A stretch of DNA of 32,553 nucleotides from Bradyrhizobium sp. (GCF_027307225.1 NZ_DAHUXJ010000140.1:1-32553); one strand, 5' to 3'; shown: positions 6,746 to 15,447, counted from the first letter of the stretch. The notes: a model not told the origin generated them from the sequence alone. A program made the numbers and translations.

Positions 6746-9121
6746 ATGCAAGATCACACCTCCCCAACCTCCCTCGAAAACGCTCTCGCACTGCAAAAAT
6801 ATGGGGTCGGCCAGCCGGTCCGCCGCAAGGAGGACGACACGCTGGTCCGCGGCAAGGGCAAATATACCGACGATTTCAACCTCCCCCGGCAGGCCTACGC
6901 CTGGGTCGTTCGCTCCAGTCATGCCCACGGCGTGATCCGCCGCATCGACACCGAGACCGCCAAGGCCATGCCGGGCGTGCTCGGGGTATGGAGCGGAACC
7001 GATCTGGTGGCAGCCGGCTATGGTCCCTTCACTTGCGCGCTGCCGCTGAAGAGCCGCGATGGCACGCCGCTGCACCAGACCAATCGCACCGCGCTGATGA
7101 CCGACAAGGTGCGCTATGTCGGCGACCCCGTCGCCTTCGTGGTCGCCGAAACGCTGGTCCAGGCCCGCGATGCCGCCGAGGCGATCGAGGTCGACATCGA
7201 TGCCCTGCCCGCGGTCACGGATCCCGAAGAAGCGGCCAGGCCCGGCGCGCCGCTGCTTTATGACCACATCCCCAATAACGTCGCGCTCGACTACCATTTC
7301 GGCGACGCCGAGAAGGTCGAAGCGGCCTTCAAGAGCGCAGCCCACGTCACCAAAATCGACGTCATCAACAACCGCGTCGCAGTGGTGGCAATGGAGCCGC
7401 GCGCAGCGCTCGCGTCCTACGACAAAGCAAGCGAACGCTTCACCATTCAGGTGCCGACCCAGGGCGTCGCCGCCAACCGCACCGGTCTTGCCAAGAATCT
7501 TCTGAAGGTTCCGCACGACAAAGTGCATCTGCTCACCGCCAATGTCGGCGGTTCGTTCGGCATGAAGAACATCAACTATCCCGAATATATCTGCATTCTG
7601 CACGCGGCGAAGGCGCTGGGCCGGCCGGTGAAATGGACCGACGAGCGCTCGACCAGCTTCTTGTCCGACAGCCACGGCCGGGCGCAGAAGATCCATTGCG
7701 AGCTGGCGCTCGATGCCGACGGCAAATTCCTTGGCCTGAAGGTCTCCGGCTATGGCAACCTCGGCGCTTACATCACCGGCGTCGCGCCGCTGCCGCTGTC
7801 GCTCAATATCGGCAAGAACATTGCAAGCGTCTACCGCACGCCCATGATGACGGTCGATATCAAGACGGTGCTGACCAACACCACGCTGATGGGCGCCTAT
7901 CGCGGCGCCGGGCGGCCGGAAGCGAACTATTTCATGGAGCGGCTGATCGATCGTGCAGCCGACGAAATGGGCATCAACCGGCTGACACTTCGCAAGCGAA
8001 ACTTCATCAGGCCGGCGCAGATCCCGTTCAATGCCTCCTCCGGCATGGTCTATGACAGCGGCGATTTCCAGGGCGTGTTCGAGAAGGCGCTGCAAATTTC
8101 CGACCATGCCAACTTTGCCAAGCGCAAGAAGGAAAGCCGAAAGCAGGGCAAGCTGCGCGGCATCGCCGTCGGCTCCTATCTCGAGGTCACCGCGCCGCCG
8201 AATGTCGAACTCGGCAAGATACTGTTCGAGGACGATGGCTCGGTGAAGCTCATCACCGGCACGCTCGATTACGGCCAGGGCCACGCCACGCCGTTCGCGC
8301 AGGTGCTCTCGGCGCAGCTCGGCGTTCCCTTCGAGCGCATCAAGCTCGAGCAGGGCGACAGCGATCTGGTGCATACCGGCAACGGCACCGGCGGCTCGCG
8401 CTCGATCACCGCAAGCGGCATGGCGATCGTCGAGGCGTCAAAACTCGTGATCGAAAAGGGCAAGCACGCCGCCGCGCATCTGATGGAAGCCGCCGAAGGC
8501 GACATCGAATTTGCCGACGGTCGTTTCACCATCGCCGGCACCGACCGCTCGATCGACATCCTGGAACTGTCACACCGCCTGCGGGAGGGCAAGATGCCGG
8601 AGGGCGTGCCCTCCTCGCTCGATGTCGATCACACCACGGGCCCGGTGCCCTCGACCTTCCCCAATGGCTGCCATGTTGCCGAAGTCGAGATCGATCCCGA
8701 AACGGGAATCGTCGAGGTCGTGCGCTACACCGGCGTCAATGATTTCGGCACGGTCGTCAATCCGATGCTGGTGGCCGGCCAGTTGCATGGCGGCGTCGCG
8801 CAAGGCATCGGTCAGGCCTTCATGGAGCATGTCAGTTACGACGCCAGCGGCCAGCCGATCACCGGCTCGTTCATGGATTATGCGCTGCCGCGCGCCGAAG
8901 ACATCCCGCATATGGAAATCGGCGACCATCCGGTGCCGGCCAAATCCAACCCGCTGGGCACCAAGGGCTGCGGCGAAGCCGGCTGCGCCGGCTCGCTGTC
9001 GACGCTTGCCAATGCAGTGCTCGATGCGCTGTCGGAGCTCGGCATCACCCATATCGACATGCCGCTAACGCCCGAACGGGTCTGGCGCGCGATTCGCGAT
9101 GCCAAGGTGAAGATGGCTTAA
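6746..9121 (+). CDS. Xanthine dehydrogenase/CO dehydrogenase-family molybdopterin-binding subunit
   Basis: A 791-aa large subunit of the molybdenum hydroxylase family, holding the Mo-molybdopterin cytosine dinucleotide centre. The N-terminal hammerhead domain starts with GQPVRRKEDDTLVRGKGKYTDD. The active-site loop reads AYRGAGRPEA (about 384-393), so it is not the AYxCSFR loop of true CO dehydrogenase. The catalytic Glu lies in GCGEAG at about 744. The substrate is unknown; form-II CoxL-like enzymes act on various aldehydes or N-heterocycles. The usual FAD (CoxM) and 2Fe-2S (CoxS) subunits are not adjacent: ppx/gppA diverges upstream and a small unknown ORF follows. No clear ribosome site is visible before ATG 6746. 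Confidence 0.92.
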   Translation: MQDHTSPTSLENALALQKYGVGQPVRRKEDDTLVRGKGKYTDDFNLPRQAYAWVVRSSHAHGVIRRIDTETAKAMPGVLGVWSGTDLVAAGYGPFTCALPLKSRDGTPLHQTNRTALMTDKVRYVGDPVAFVVAETLVQARDAAEAIEVDIDALPAVTDPEEAARPGAPLLYDHIPNNVALDYHFGDAEKVEAAFKSAAHVTKIDVINNRVAVVAMEPRAALASYDKASERFTIQVPTQGVAANRTGLAKNLLKVPHDKVHLLTANVGGSFGMKNINYPEYICILHAAKALGRPVKWTDERSTSFLSDSHGRAQKIHCELALDADGKFLGLKVSGYGNLGAYITGVAPLPLSLNIGKNIASVYRTPMMTVDIKTVLTNTTLMGAYRGAGRPEANYFMERLIDRAADEMGINRLTLRKRNFIRPAQIPFNASSGMVYDSGDFQGVFEKALQISDHANFAKRKKESRKQGKLRGIAVGSYLEVTAPPNVELGKILFEDDGSVKLITGTLDYGQGHATPFAQVLSAQLGVPFERIKLEQGDSDLVHTGNGTGGSRSITASGMAIVEASKLVIEKGKHAAAHLMEAAEGDIEFADGRFTIAGTDRSIDILELSHRLREGKMPEGVPSSLDVDHTTGPVPSTFPNGCHVAEVEIDPETGIVEVVRYTGVNDFGTVVNPMLVAGQLHGGVAQGIGQAFMEHVSYDASGQPITGSFMDYALPRAEDIPHMEIGDHPVPAKSNPLGTKGCGEAGCAGSLSTLANAVLDALSELGITHIDMPLTPERVWRAIRDAKVKMA

Positions 9122-9129
9122 GGTACGTC

Positions 9130-9210
9130 GTCATTCCGGGGCGATGCGTAAGCATCGAACCCGGAATCTCGAGATTCCGGGTCTGGTCCTGCGGACCATC
9201 CCGGAATGAC
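9130..9210. repeat. Cloverleaf-shaped palindromic repeat
   Basis: GTCATTCCGGG (9130-9140) pairs perfectly with CCCGGAATGAC (9200-9210). Inside are three perfect hairpins: CGATGC/GCATCG (9142-9147/9152-9157), ACCCGGAATCTC/GAGATTCCGGGT (9159-9170/9171-9182, no loop) and GGTCC/GGACC (9185-9189/9193-9197). Together they can form a four-way junction. It begins 9 bases after the stop of the molybdenum hydroxylase gene and may end its transcript. Similar palindromes recur in Bradyrhizobium intergenic DNA (recall). Confidence 0.75.
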
Positions 9211-9252
9211 CGCGCGGTAAGACGTGATTGTTCAAAAAGTTGAGCGGCGAGC

Positions 9253-9501
9253 ATGACAAGAAATGATCACCCCCTGGAAAGGGACCATTTGCGAAAGCGC
9301 GCGGCACTTCTTTTGGCACTTAGTAGGACGCGCGGTGCGCTCTATGACCTCGCTGACAGTTCCCCTGAAGTACGGCGCATTTTAGAACTTACCAGTACGG
9401 CGAGGATTGCAGAAATACTGAGCTGTTCGGAACGTGAGTTGGCAATCGACTGGAATGAATATCTCACGCGCTCTGGAGCTGATCGCATCAAGGGAGTCTA
9501 G
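9253..9501 (+). CDS. Small hypothetical protein
   Basis: An 82-aa ORF whose product is mostly helical by inspection and highly charged (N-terminal ERDHLRKRAALLLALSRTRG), with no signal peptide or membrane segment. The second half, ARIAEILSCSERELAIDWNEY, could be one helical hairpin, but I recognise no family. Codon use is lower in GC than the surroundings (TTA and ATA codons occur), unlike a shadow frame. It ends 15 nt from the convergent hotdog gene. Only a weak ribosome-site-like sequence precedes ATG 9253. It may be a real lineage-specific gene or acquired DNA; evidence is modest. Confidence 0.45.
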   Translation: MTRNDHPLERDHLRKRAALLLALSRTRGALYDLADSSPEVRRILELTSTARIAEILSCSERELAIDWNEYLTRSGADRIKGV

Positions 9502-9516
9502 GAAACCGCTCACGCC

Positions 9517-10317
9517 CTACGCCGCCGCCTCCTCCCGCGGCTGGTAGATCGCGATATGCTTGCAGTGCGCCAGCGGCGTGATGCCGTTGCCGACGACCAG
9601 CGCATCCAGCTCGACGAAGTGATGACCCTTTTTCTCGAAGTTTTCGACGACCCTGGCGCGCGCGGTCAATTCATCGCCGCGTCGCGCCGCGTTCAAGAGC
9701 TGCATCCGGCTGCCGACATGAATCCACGGCCCCAGGATCGCATTATCGACCAGCACCCTGTTCATCACTCGCTGCAGCAGCCCGGGATGACCGAGACCCT
9801 CGCGAACAAAGATCGTATCGACCTCGCGTACCTCGTCGAGATATTCGTCCGCGGCGTCCCCGGCCCAGTTGCGCGGCATCGAGCCCAACCATTTGCCAAG
9901 CTCGTAGGAAGCCGGACTAACCGGTTTCCGCTCCGCGACCGGCGCGGTGGCCGGATAGTCGGCGACCGAGAGCGACGGCGGGGCCACCGGCAACGAAGCC
10001 GTTCCGGTCGCGCACAGCTCGCCGCGGCTTTCGAGTTGGATCGAGATCATGCCATCTCGTTCTTCTCCCCTGACATCGGCGATCTCGCCGTCATAGACCG
10101 GCTTGACGAAACGCGCCTCGATCAGGCCGCGTTCGAGAAAGTCGCGCCCCCATTTTGCGATCGGCAGATGCATCATGTAGGCCATGACATCGACGCCGGG
10201 GACGAGGCCGCCACTGAAGCCGAAACGGCGCGCGACAGTGTCGTCGTGCATCTTGTTTTCGGACAATTTGGCGGTGTTGTAGGCCTCGACGCGATAGGTT
10301 TCGATCAGGCCTGTCAT
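9517..10317 (-). CDS. Hotdog-fold (MaoC-like) protein, function unknown
   Basis: A 266-aa protein with an N-terminal segment matching the MaoC hydratase pattern: NKMHDDTVARRFGFSGGLVPG at about 21-41 resembles the family's N-x-H-x-D...A...G-F...G. The Asp that normally sits five residues before the catalytic His is Ser (S19), so hydratase activity is doubtful and a thioesterase or binding role is possible. The C-terminal half (GDELTARARVVENFEKKGHHFVELDA) looks like a second hotdog repeat. ATG 10317 is chosen because AGGGGA lies about 9 nt upstream; the 22 residues that an earlier start would add are low-complexity. It is monocistronic, between convergent and divergent neighbours. Confidence 0.8.
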   Translation of the reverse strand: MTGLIETYRVEAYNTAKLSENKMHDDTVARRFGFSGGLVPGVDVMAYMMHLPIAKWGRDFLERGLIEARFVKPVYDGEIADVRGEERDGMISIQLESRGELCATGTASLPVAPPSLSVADYPATAPVAERKPVSPASYELGKWLGSMPRNWAGDAADEYLDEVREVDTIFVREGLGHPGLLQRVMNRVLVDNAILGPWIHVGSRMQLLNAARRGDELTARARVVENFEKKGHHFVELDALVVGNGITPLAHCKHIAIYQPREEAAA

Positions 10318-10464
10318 GACGCCATTTCCCCTTGTCGATCTCGCGAGTGATCGTACGCCAAGGGAACGCGGTGACAAGGGCACCCTTCAACGAGCCCTGC
10401 CCTCGCATTTTGGTGCCTGATGGGCTACCACGCAGGCCTTACATCCCCCATCTGTTCACGATCA

Positions 10465-10962
10465 ATGACAACGCCCGCAAATCCAACCCGCATCTATGTC
10501 GATGCCGACGCCTGCCCGGTGAAAGACGAGATTTACCGGGTCGCGGCGCGGCACGGCCTTCCCGTCAGTGTAGTCGCCGGCCAATTCATCCGGGTGCCGC
10601 ACGATCCGCTGATCGAGCGGATCGCGGCGGGATCAGCCATGGATGCCGCCGACGACTGGATTGCAGAACGAGCTGGCCCTGGCGACATCGTCATCACATC
10701 CGATATTCCGCTCGCCAGCCGCTGCGTGAAATCAGGCGCCGAGGTGATCGCACCGAACGGCAAGCCGTTCACGGAGCAATCGATCGGCATGACGCTCGCG
10801 GTCCGCAATCTCATGACTGACCTGCGCTCGTCGGGCGAAGTCACCGGCGGACCGCGAGGCTTCTCTCCGCGCGACCGCTCCGCCTTCCTGTCGGCGCTCG
10901 ACCAGGCCATCCGCCGCATCCAGCGCCGCCGGGCGGACGCGCCTGCATCCAGCCAAGGCTGA
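10465..10962 (+). CDS. DUF188 / UPF0178 (YaiI/YqxD) family protein
   Basis: A 165-aa cytoplasmic protein of the YaiI/YqxD family, a PIN-like nuclease fold of unproven function. The hallmark IYVDADACPVKDEIYRVAAR is at the N-terminus (about 9-28), with acidic residues that could bind metal, followed by ITSDIPLA and a C-terminal RGFSPRDRSAFLSALD block. I start at ATG 10465 because the family motif begins eight residues later; an upstream in-frame ATG at 10420 would add 15 atypical residues. It ends 9 nt before the ABC-F gene, so the two are likely co-transcribed. Confidence 0.9.
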   Translation: MTTPANPTRIYVDADACPVKDEIYRVAARHGLPVSVVAGQFIRVPHDPLIERIAAGSAMDAADDWIAERAGPGDIVITSDIPLASRCVKSGAEVIAPNGKPFTEQSIGMTLAVRNLMTDLRSSGEVTGGPRGFSPRDRSAFLSALDQAIRRIQRRRADAPASSQG

Positions 10963-10971
10963 AGAGAGATC

Positions 10972-12792
10972 ATGGCCCCGCCGCTCATCCAGCTCAAGGA
11001 TATCAGCCTCACCTTCGGCGGCACGCCCTTGTTGTCGGGCGTCGAGCTGTCGGTGTCGGCGGAAGAGCGCGTTTGCCTGATCGGCCGTAATGGCTCCGGC
11101 AAATCGACGCTGCTCAAGATCGCGGCCGGTCTCGTTGAGGCGGATCAGGGCAGCCGGTTTGTGCAGCCCGGCGCGACCATCCGCTATTTGCCGCAGGAAC
11201 CGGATTTTGCTGGCTTCGCCTCCACGCTCGCTTATGTCGAGGCTGGACTCGGTCCCGGCGACGACCACTATCAGGCTCGTTATCTGGTGGAGCAACTCGG
11301 CCTTCGCGGCGACGAAGATCCCGCCCACCTCTCCGGCGGCGAGGTTCGCCGCGCAGCGCTTGCGCGCGTGCTGGCGCCCTCCCCCGACATCCTGCTCTTG
11401 GACGAGCCGACCAACCATCTCGATCTCACCACCATCGAGTGGCTGGAGAGCGAACTGAATGGTCGCCGCGGCGCGCTCGTCATCATCAGCCACGACCGCC
11501 GCTTCTTGTCCAACCTGTCGCGCACGACCGCCTGGCTCGACCGCGGCCAGATCCGGCAGATCGATCGCGGCTTTGCCTCGTTCGAGTCATGGCGCGACGA
11601 GGTATTGGCCGAAGAAGAGCGCGAGCAGCACAAGCTCGACCGCAAGATCGTCAATGAAGAGCACTGGCTGCGCTATGGCGTTTCGGGCCGCCGCAAGCGC
11701 AACGTCAAGCGGCTCGGCAATCTGCTGGCGCTGCGGCAACAACGCCGCGACTATCGCGGCGCGGCCGGCAACCCCAACCTCGCCGCGGCCGAATCCGATA
11801 AGTCCGGCCGGCTGGTCATCGAGGCCAAGAACATCAGCCGAACCTACGGCGAGCGCACGATCGTCGACGGCTTTACGATCCGCATCCAGCGCGGCGACCG
11901 GGTCGGCATCGTTGGCCCCAACGGCGCCGGCAAGACGACGCTGATCGAGATGCTCACGGGAGCCAATCCGCCGGACAGCGGCAGTATCCGATTCGGCGCC
12001 AATATCGAGATGGCGACGCTAGACCAGCATCGCGAAAGCCTCGATCCGAAATCGACGCTGGCGGAAGCCTTGACCGGCGGCCGCGGCGACCATGTCATGG
12101 TCGGCGGCAAGCCGAAGCATGTGGTCGGCTACATGAAAGACTTTCTGTTTTCCGAAGAACAACGTCGCACCCCGCTGGAAGCGCTCTCCGGCGGCGAGCG
12201 CGGCCGGCTGATGCTGGCGCGCGCGCTGGCGAAGCCTTCCAACCTCCTGGTACTCGACGAGCCGACCAATGACCTCGATCTCGAAACCCTCGACGTGCTC
12301 GAGGAAATGCTGGGCGATTACGAGGGCACGGTGATCGTGATCAGCCATGACCGTGACTTCCTCGATCGCGTCGTGACATCCGTCATTGTGCCCGAGGGTA
12401 ACGGCCGCTGGATCGAATATGCCGGCGGCTACACGGACATGCTGGCGCAGCGCGGCGCCGATCTCAAGCGCGAGCCAGCAAAGACTGCTCCCGCCGAGAA
12501 GAAAGCGGCCGAGAAGGAAATCAGTGTCGCAGCGCCTTCGCCCGCGCCGAAGCGCCGCCTCTCCTTCAATGAAAAGCATGCGCTGGAAAAGCTGCCAAAG
12601 ACCATCGCCAAATTGCAGGGCGAAATCGAAAAACATCGGCTGACGCTTGACGATCCCGATCTCTACGCCAGGGATCGCAAGAAATTCGATCAGGCGTCCG
12701 CCGCCATGACCAAGGCGCAGCAAGAATTGCACGTCGCCGAGGACAAGTGGCTCGAACTTGAAGTGTTACGTGAAGAGATAGAACAGGCATAA
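10972..12792 (+). CDS. ABC-F family ATPase, Uup-like
   Basis: A 606-aa soluble protein with two ABC ATPase domains and no membrane segments, typical of ABC-F proteins that act on ribosomes (or, for Uup, also on DNA recombination intermediates). Domain 1 has Walker A GRNGSGKS (38-45), signature LSGGE and Walker B LLLDEPTNHLD. The linker carries the charged P-site-tRNA-interaction-like helix. Domain 2 has GPNGAGKT (about 315-322), LSGGERGR and LVLDEPTNDLD. The C-terminal 90 residues are lysine- and glutamate-rich and coiled-coil-like, as in Uup. Both ATP sites look intact. GAGAG lies just upstream of the ATG. Confidence 0.93.
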   Translation: MAPPLIQLKDISLTFGGTPLLSGVELSVSAEERVCLIGRNGSGKSTLLKIAAGLVEADQGSRFVQPGATIRYLPQEPDFAGFASTLAYVEAGLGPGDDHYQARYLVEQLGLRGDEDPAHLSGGEVRRAALARVLAPSPDILLLDEPTNHLDLTTIEWLESELNGRRGALVIISHDRRFLSNLSRTTAWLDRGQIRQIDRGFASFESWRDEVLAEEEREQHKLDRKIVNEEHWLRYGVSGRRKRNVKRLGNLLALRQQRRDYRGAAGNPNLAAAESDKSGRLVIEAKNISRTYGERTIVDGFTIRIQRGDRVGIVGPNGAGKTTLIEMLTGANPPDSGSIRFGANIEMATLDQHRESLDPKSTLAEALTGGRGDHVMVGGKPKHVVGYMKDFLFSEEQRRTPLEALSGGERGRLMLARALAKPSNLLVLDEPTNDLDLETLDVLEEMLGDYEGTVIVISHDRDFLDRVVTSVIVPEGNGRWIEYAGGYTDMLAQRGADLKREPAKTAPAEKKAAEKEISVAAPSPAPKRRLSFNEKHALEKLPKTIAKLQGEIEKHRLTLDDPDLYARDRKKFDQASAAMTKAQQELHVAEDKWLELEVLREEIEQA

Positions 12793-12813
12793 GCGCCGAA
12801 AGAGAAGAACGCC

Positions 12814-13896
12814 ATGACCACGCCCCTCGCCGCCAAAATCGCCCGCGAATACGGCACGCCGATTGCCGTGATCGACATGGACAAGGTCGAACGCAATATC
12901 GCGCGGGTGCAAAAGGCCTGCGATGCGGCGGGCGTCGCCAATCGCCCGCATATCAAGACGCACAAGAGCCCGATACTGGCGAAAATGCAGATCGCAGCCG
13001 GCGCCCATGGCATCACCTGCCAGAAGCTCGGCGAAGCTGAGGTGATGGCGGATGCGGGTATCGACAACATCCTGATCAGCTACAATTTGCTCGGCGAAGA
13101 GAAGATGGCGCGGCTTGGCGCCTTACAGGCCAAGGCCCGTATGACGGTCGCGGCGGACAATCCAACTGTCGTCGCGAGCCTCACGCAGGCCGCAGCCGCC
13201 TCGGGGCGCCCGCTTTCGGTCGTGGTCGAATGCGACACCGGTCGCAAGCGCGCCGGCGTCGAGACGCCGGCGGAAGCGATTGCGCTCGCACGGCAGATCT
13301 CGGATTCCAAAGGCCTCGTCTTTGCTGGCTTCATGCTTTACCCGACCGAGACCGGCTGGGCGGAAGCGCAGAAATTCTACGACGAGGCGCTCGCCGGCAT
13401 TCGCGCGCACGGGCTCGATGCGACGATGGTCTCGACCGGCGGCTCGCCGAATCTGAAGAATCTCGGCAAGCTCAAGGGCGCCACCGAACACCGGCCCGGC
13501 ACCTACATCTATAACGATCGCATGCAGGTCGGCGCGGGCGTCGCGAGCTGGGACGACTGTGCGCTCAATATTTATTCCACCGTGGTCAGCCGCGCCGGTG
13601 CCGATCGCGGCATTCTCGACGCGGGATCGAAGACGCTGACATCGGATACCGGCAGCGGGTTGGACGGCCACGGGCTGATCCTCGAACATCCGGAAGCCCG
13701 GATCGCGAAGTTCGCCGAAGAGCACGGCTTCCTCGACCTCGCCCGCAGCAACACCCGGCCGGAAGTCGGCGATGTCGTGCGGATCGTGCCCAATCACGTC
13801 TGCGTCGTCGTCAACATGATGGACGAGGTGGTGATGGTGCGCGGTGACGAAATCCTCGGCACGCTGAAGGTCGAAGCGCGGGGGAAGCTGAAATAG
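12814..13896 (+). CDS. DSD1-family PLP-dependent enzyme (D-threonine aldolase / D-serine dehydratase type)
   Basis: A 360-aa fold-type III PLP enzyme acting on D-hydroxy amino acids. The PLP-binding Lys is K48 in RPHIKTHKSP. The C-terminal metal site PNHVCVVVNM provides H328 and C330, the pair that binds zinc or manganese in eukaryotic D-serine dehydratase and D-threonine aldolase. Sequence alone does not separate aldolase from dehydratase. It begins 21 nt after the ABC-F stop codon on the same strand, so it may belong to that operon, and ends at a bidirectional hairpin. Confidence 0.9.
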   Translation: MTTPLAAKIAREYGTPIAVIDMDKVERNIARVQKACDAAGVANRPHIKTHKSPILAKMQIAAGAHGITCQKLGEAEVMADAGIDNILISYNLLGEEKMARLGALQAKARMTVAADNPTVVASLTQAAAASGRPLSVVVECDTGRKRAGVETPAEAIALARQISDSKGLVFAGFMLYPTETGWAEAQKFYDEALAGIRAHGLDATMVSTGGSPNLKNLGKLKGATEHRPGTYIYNDRMQVGAGVASWDDCALNIYSTVVSRAGADRGILDAGSKTLTSDTGSGLDGHGLILEHPEARIAKFAEEHGFLDLARSNTRPEVGDVVRIVPNHVCVVVNMMDEVVMVRGDEILGTLKVEARGKLK

Positions 13897-13901
13897 GCGA
13901 G

Positions 13902-13954
13902 TAGCGAATAGGGAGCAGCGAATGGATTTTCGCTATTCGCTAGTCACCATTCGC
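13902..13954. terminator. Bidirectional hairpin between convergent genes
   Basis: TAGCGAATAG (13902-13911) pairs perfectly with CTATTCGCTA (13933-13942), and GCGAATGG (13918-13925) pairs with CCATTCGC (13947-13954). The two inverted repeats are interleaved, so they are mutually exclusive or form a pseudoknot. The element lies just past the DSD1-type gene and overlaps the stop codon of the flavoprotein gene, and could end both transcripts. Confidence 0.6.
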
Positions 13955-15169
13955 GCCTAACCACTTCAACGCGCCCCTCCCCGCCGCAACTCCGGTCGCG
14001 AAACAGGCCTGCAGCAGATAACCGCCGGTCGGCGCCTCCCAATCAAGCATTTCGCCCGCGACGAACACGCACGGCAATCGCCGCAGCATGAAATCCGCGT
14101 CGAGTTCGTCGAACGCAACGCCGCCCGCACTGGAAATGGCCCGCGCAATCGACGCAACACCGGTGAGCTTGATCGGCACAGCATTGATCAATTCGGCAAG
14201 TTTTTCCGGTGGCAATGACAAAAGCGCCACCGAAGAAGCAATCGAAGCTTCCTGCAGCAAGCCGATGGCGACCGGGGACAATTGCGCGGCCTTGCGCAGC
14301 CAGTTCGAAAACGTCTGTTTGTTCCGTGGAGCCGATAGCCGTCGGATGAGATCGCCCGACGAAATATCCGGCCGGAGTGCGATGTGCAACGTCGCATGCC
14401 CCGATGCCAAGACGGCGTCGCGCAATTCGGCCGACAGCGCATAGACGGCGCCGCCTTCGATGCCGTCACGCGTGATCATCGCCTCGCCGCGGACGCTGCG
14501 TTCACCACATGATAGCGCGATCCCCTTGAGCGGTTCACCCCCAAAGCGCTCGCGAAAGATGTCTGACCAGTCGACGGCAAATCCGCAATTGGCGGGCCTG
14601 AGCGACGCTACCGTCACGCCCTTGCTGGGCAAGGTCTCCACCCAACCGCCATCCGATCCCAATCGCGGCCAGCTTGCGCCGCCCAGCGCCAGCACGGTCG
14701 CATGGGCCTCGACCATGCGCGTTCCCTCCGGCGTCTCGAACAGCAGCCGCCCGTTGTCATCCCAGCCCCTCCAACGGTGACGCAGACAAAAAGAAACGCC
14801 TGACGCGTCGAGGCGCCGCAGCCACGCCCGCAACAGCGGCGAAGCCTTCATGGCCCTTGGGAACACGCGCCCGCTGGAGCCGACGAATGTCGGCTGGCCC
14901 AGCGCCTCGGCCCACGCGCGCAAACGATCCGGCGGAAAGGCTTCGATGGCAGCGCTGAGTTTCGGCGCGGCTTCCCGGTAGCGGGCCAGAAACGTCTCAA
15001 GCGGTTCGCTGTGCGTCAGGTTAAGCCCGCCGCGACCAGCCATCAGGAATTTTCGCCCTACCGACGGCATCGCATCGAAGACGGTAACGGCCGCACCACC
15101 TCGCGCCAGTACTTCCGCCGCCATCAGCCCGGCGGGACCAGCGCCGATGACGGCCACTCCCGTTTGCAT
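13940..15169 (-). CDS. TIGR03862-family flavoprotein (YhiN/HI0933-like, NAD(P)/FAD-dependent)
   Basis: A 409-aa FAD-binding oxidoreductase related to YhiN/HI0933. The dinucleotide-binding motif is at the very N-terminus (VAVIGAGPAGLMAAEVLARGG), followed by the family block GRKFLMAGRGGLNLTHSE, the central ALGGASWPRLGSDGGW, and the C-terminal FAD-contact segment AGEMLDWEAPTGGYLLQ, all diagnostic. The reaction and physiological role are not known to me. ATG 15169 is chosen because the Rossmann fold starts five residues later; a farther upstream start would add 21 unrelated residues. The stop TAG lies inside the terminator hairpin. Confidence 0.9.
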   Translation of the reverse strand: MQTGVAVIGAGPAGLMAAEVLARGGAAVTVFDAMPSVGRKFLMAGRGGLNLTHSEPLETFLARYREAAPKLSAAIEAFPPDRLRAWAEALGQPTFVGSSGRVFPRAMKASPLLRAWLRRLDASGVSFCLRHRWRGWDDNGRLLFETPEGTRMVEAHATVLALGGASWPRLGSDGGWVETLPSKGVTVASLRPANCGFAVDWSDIFRERFGGEPLKGIALSCGERSVRGEAMITRDGIEGGAVYALSAELRDAVLASGHATLHIALRPDISSGDLIRRLSAPRNKQTFSNWLRKAAQLSPVAIGLLQEASIASSVALLSLPPEKLAELINAVPIKLTGVASIARAISSAGGVAFDELDADFMLRRLPCVFVAGEMLDWEAPTGGYLLQACFATGVAAGRGALKWLGANGD

Positions 15170-15192
15170 TCTATTGCCTACAGCACCGAGAG

Positions 15193-15447
15193 TTAATTTC
15201 CCAGACGAGCTTTGTATCGCTTGCGTCTGCAATACAAATCGAGCTTCCGAACTAACTCTTCGCGCTCGTCACTTGAAACGTTTGGCAGGTAGTACACATA
15301 CCCGTTTGGTGGATCGAAGTAAAAATCAACATGCACAGACCTTCCAAAGCCCTCATAGGTAACCGACTCGCGGCTGCTTCTTCTAACGATACTACCGTCG
15401 TCGAAGTAGTAGGTCGGATGGAATGGAAGCAAATTGCAAAGCCGCAT
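15193..15447 (-). CDS. Small hypothetical protein
   Basis: An 84-aa ORF of lower GC than its neighbours. The product is rich in Tyr and charged residues (HPTYYFDDGSIVRRSSRE at the N-terminus; DEREELVRKLDLYCRRKRY near the C-terminus), with no signal peptide or membrane helix. It might be a small beta-rich domain followed by a basic helix. I do not recognise the family. A GAGAGGG stretch lies directly before ATG 15447, closer than ideal for a ribosome site. It sits between the SDR gene (18 nt upstream) and the flavoprotein gene, all on the minus strand. Its composition suggests acquired or fast-evolving DNA. Confidence 0.5.
   Translation of the reverse strand: MRLCNLLPFHPTYYFDDGSIVRRSSRESVTYEGFGRSVHVDFYFDPPNGYVYYLPNVSSDEREELVRKLDLYCRRKRYKARLGN

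Noticed and set aside
6536..8374. 612-codon open frame on the minus strand opposite the molybdenum hydroxylase gene
   Set aside because: Shadow frame; low-complexity composition and no recognisable motifs, while the plus-strand gene has intact family signatures.
6746..9121. True aerobic CO dehydrogenase (CoxL form I)
   Set aside because: The active-site loop is AYRGAGRPEA, not the AYxCSFR loop that carries the copper-binding Cys of CO dehydrogenase.
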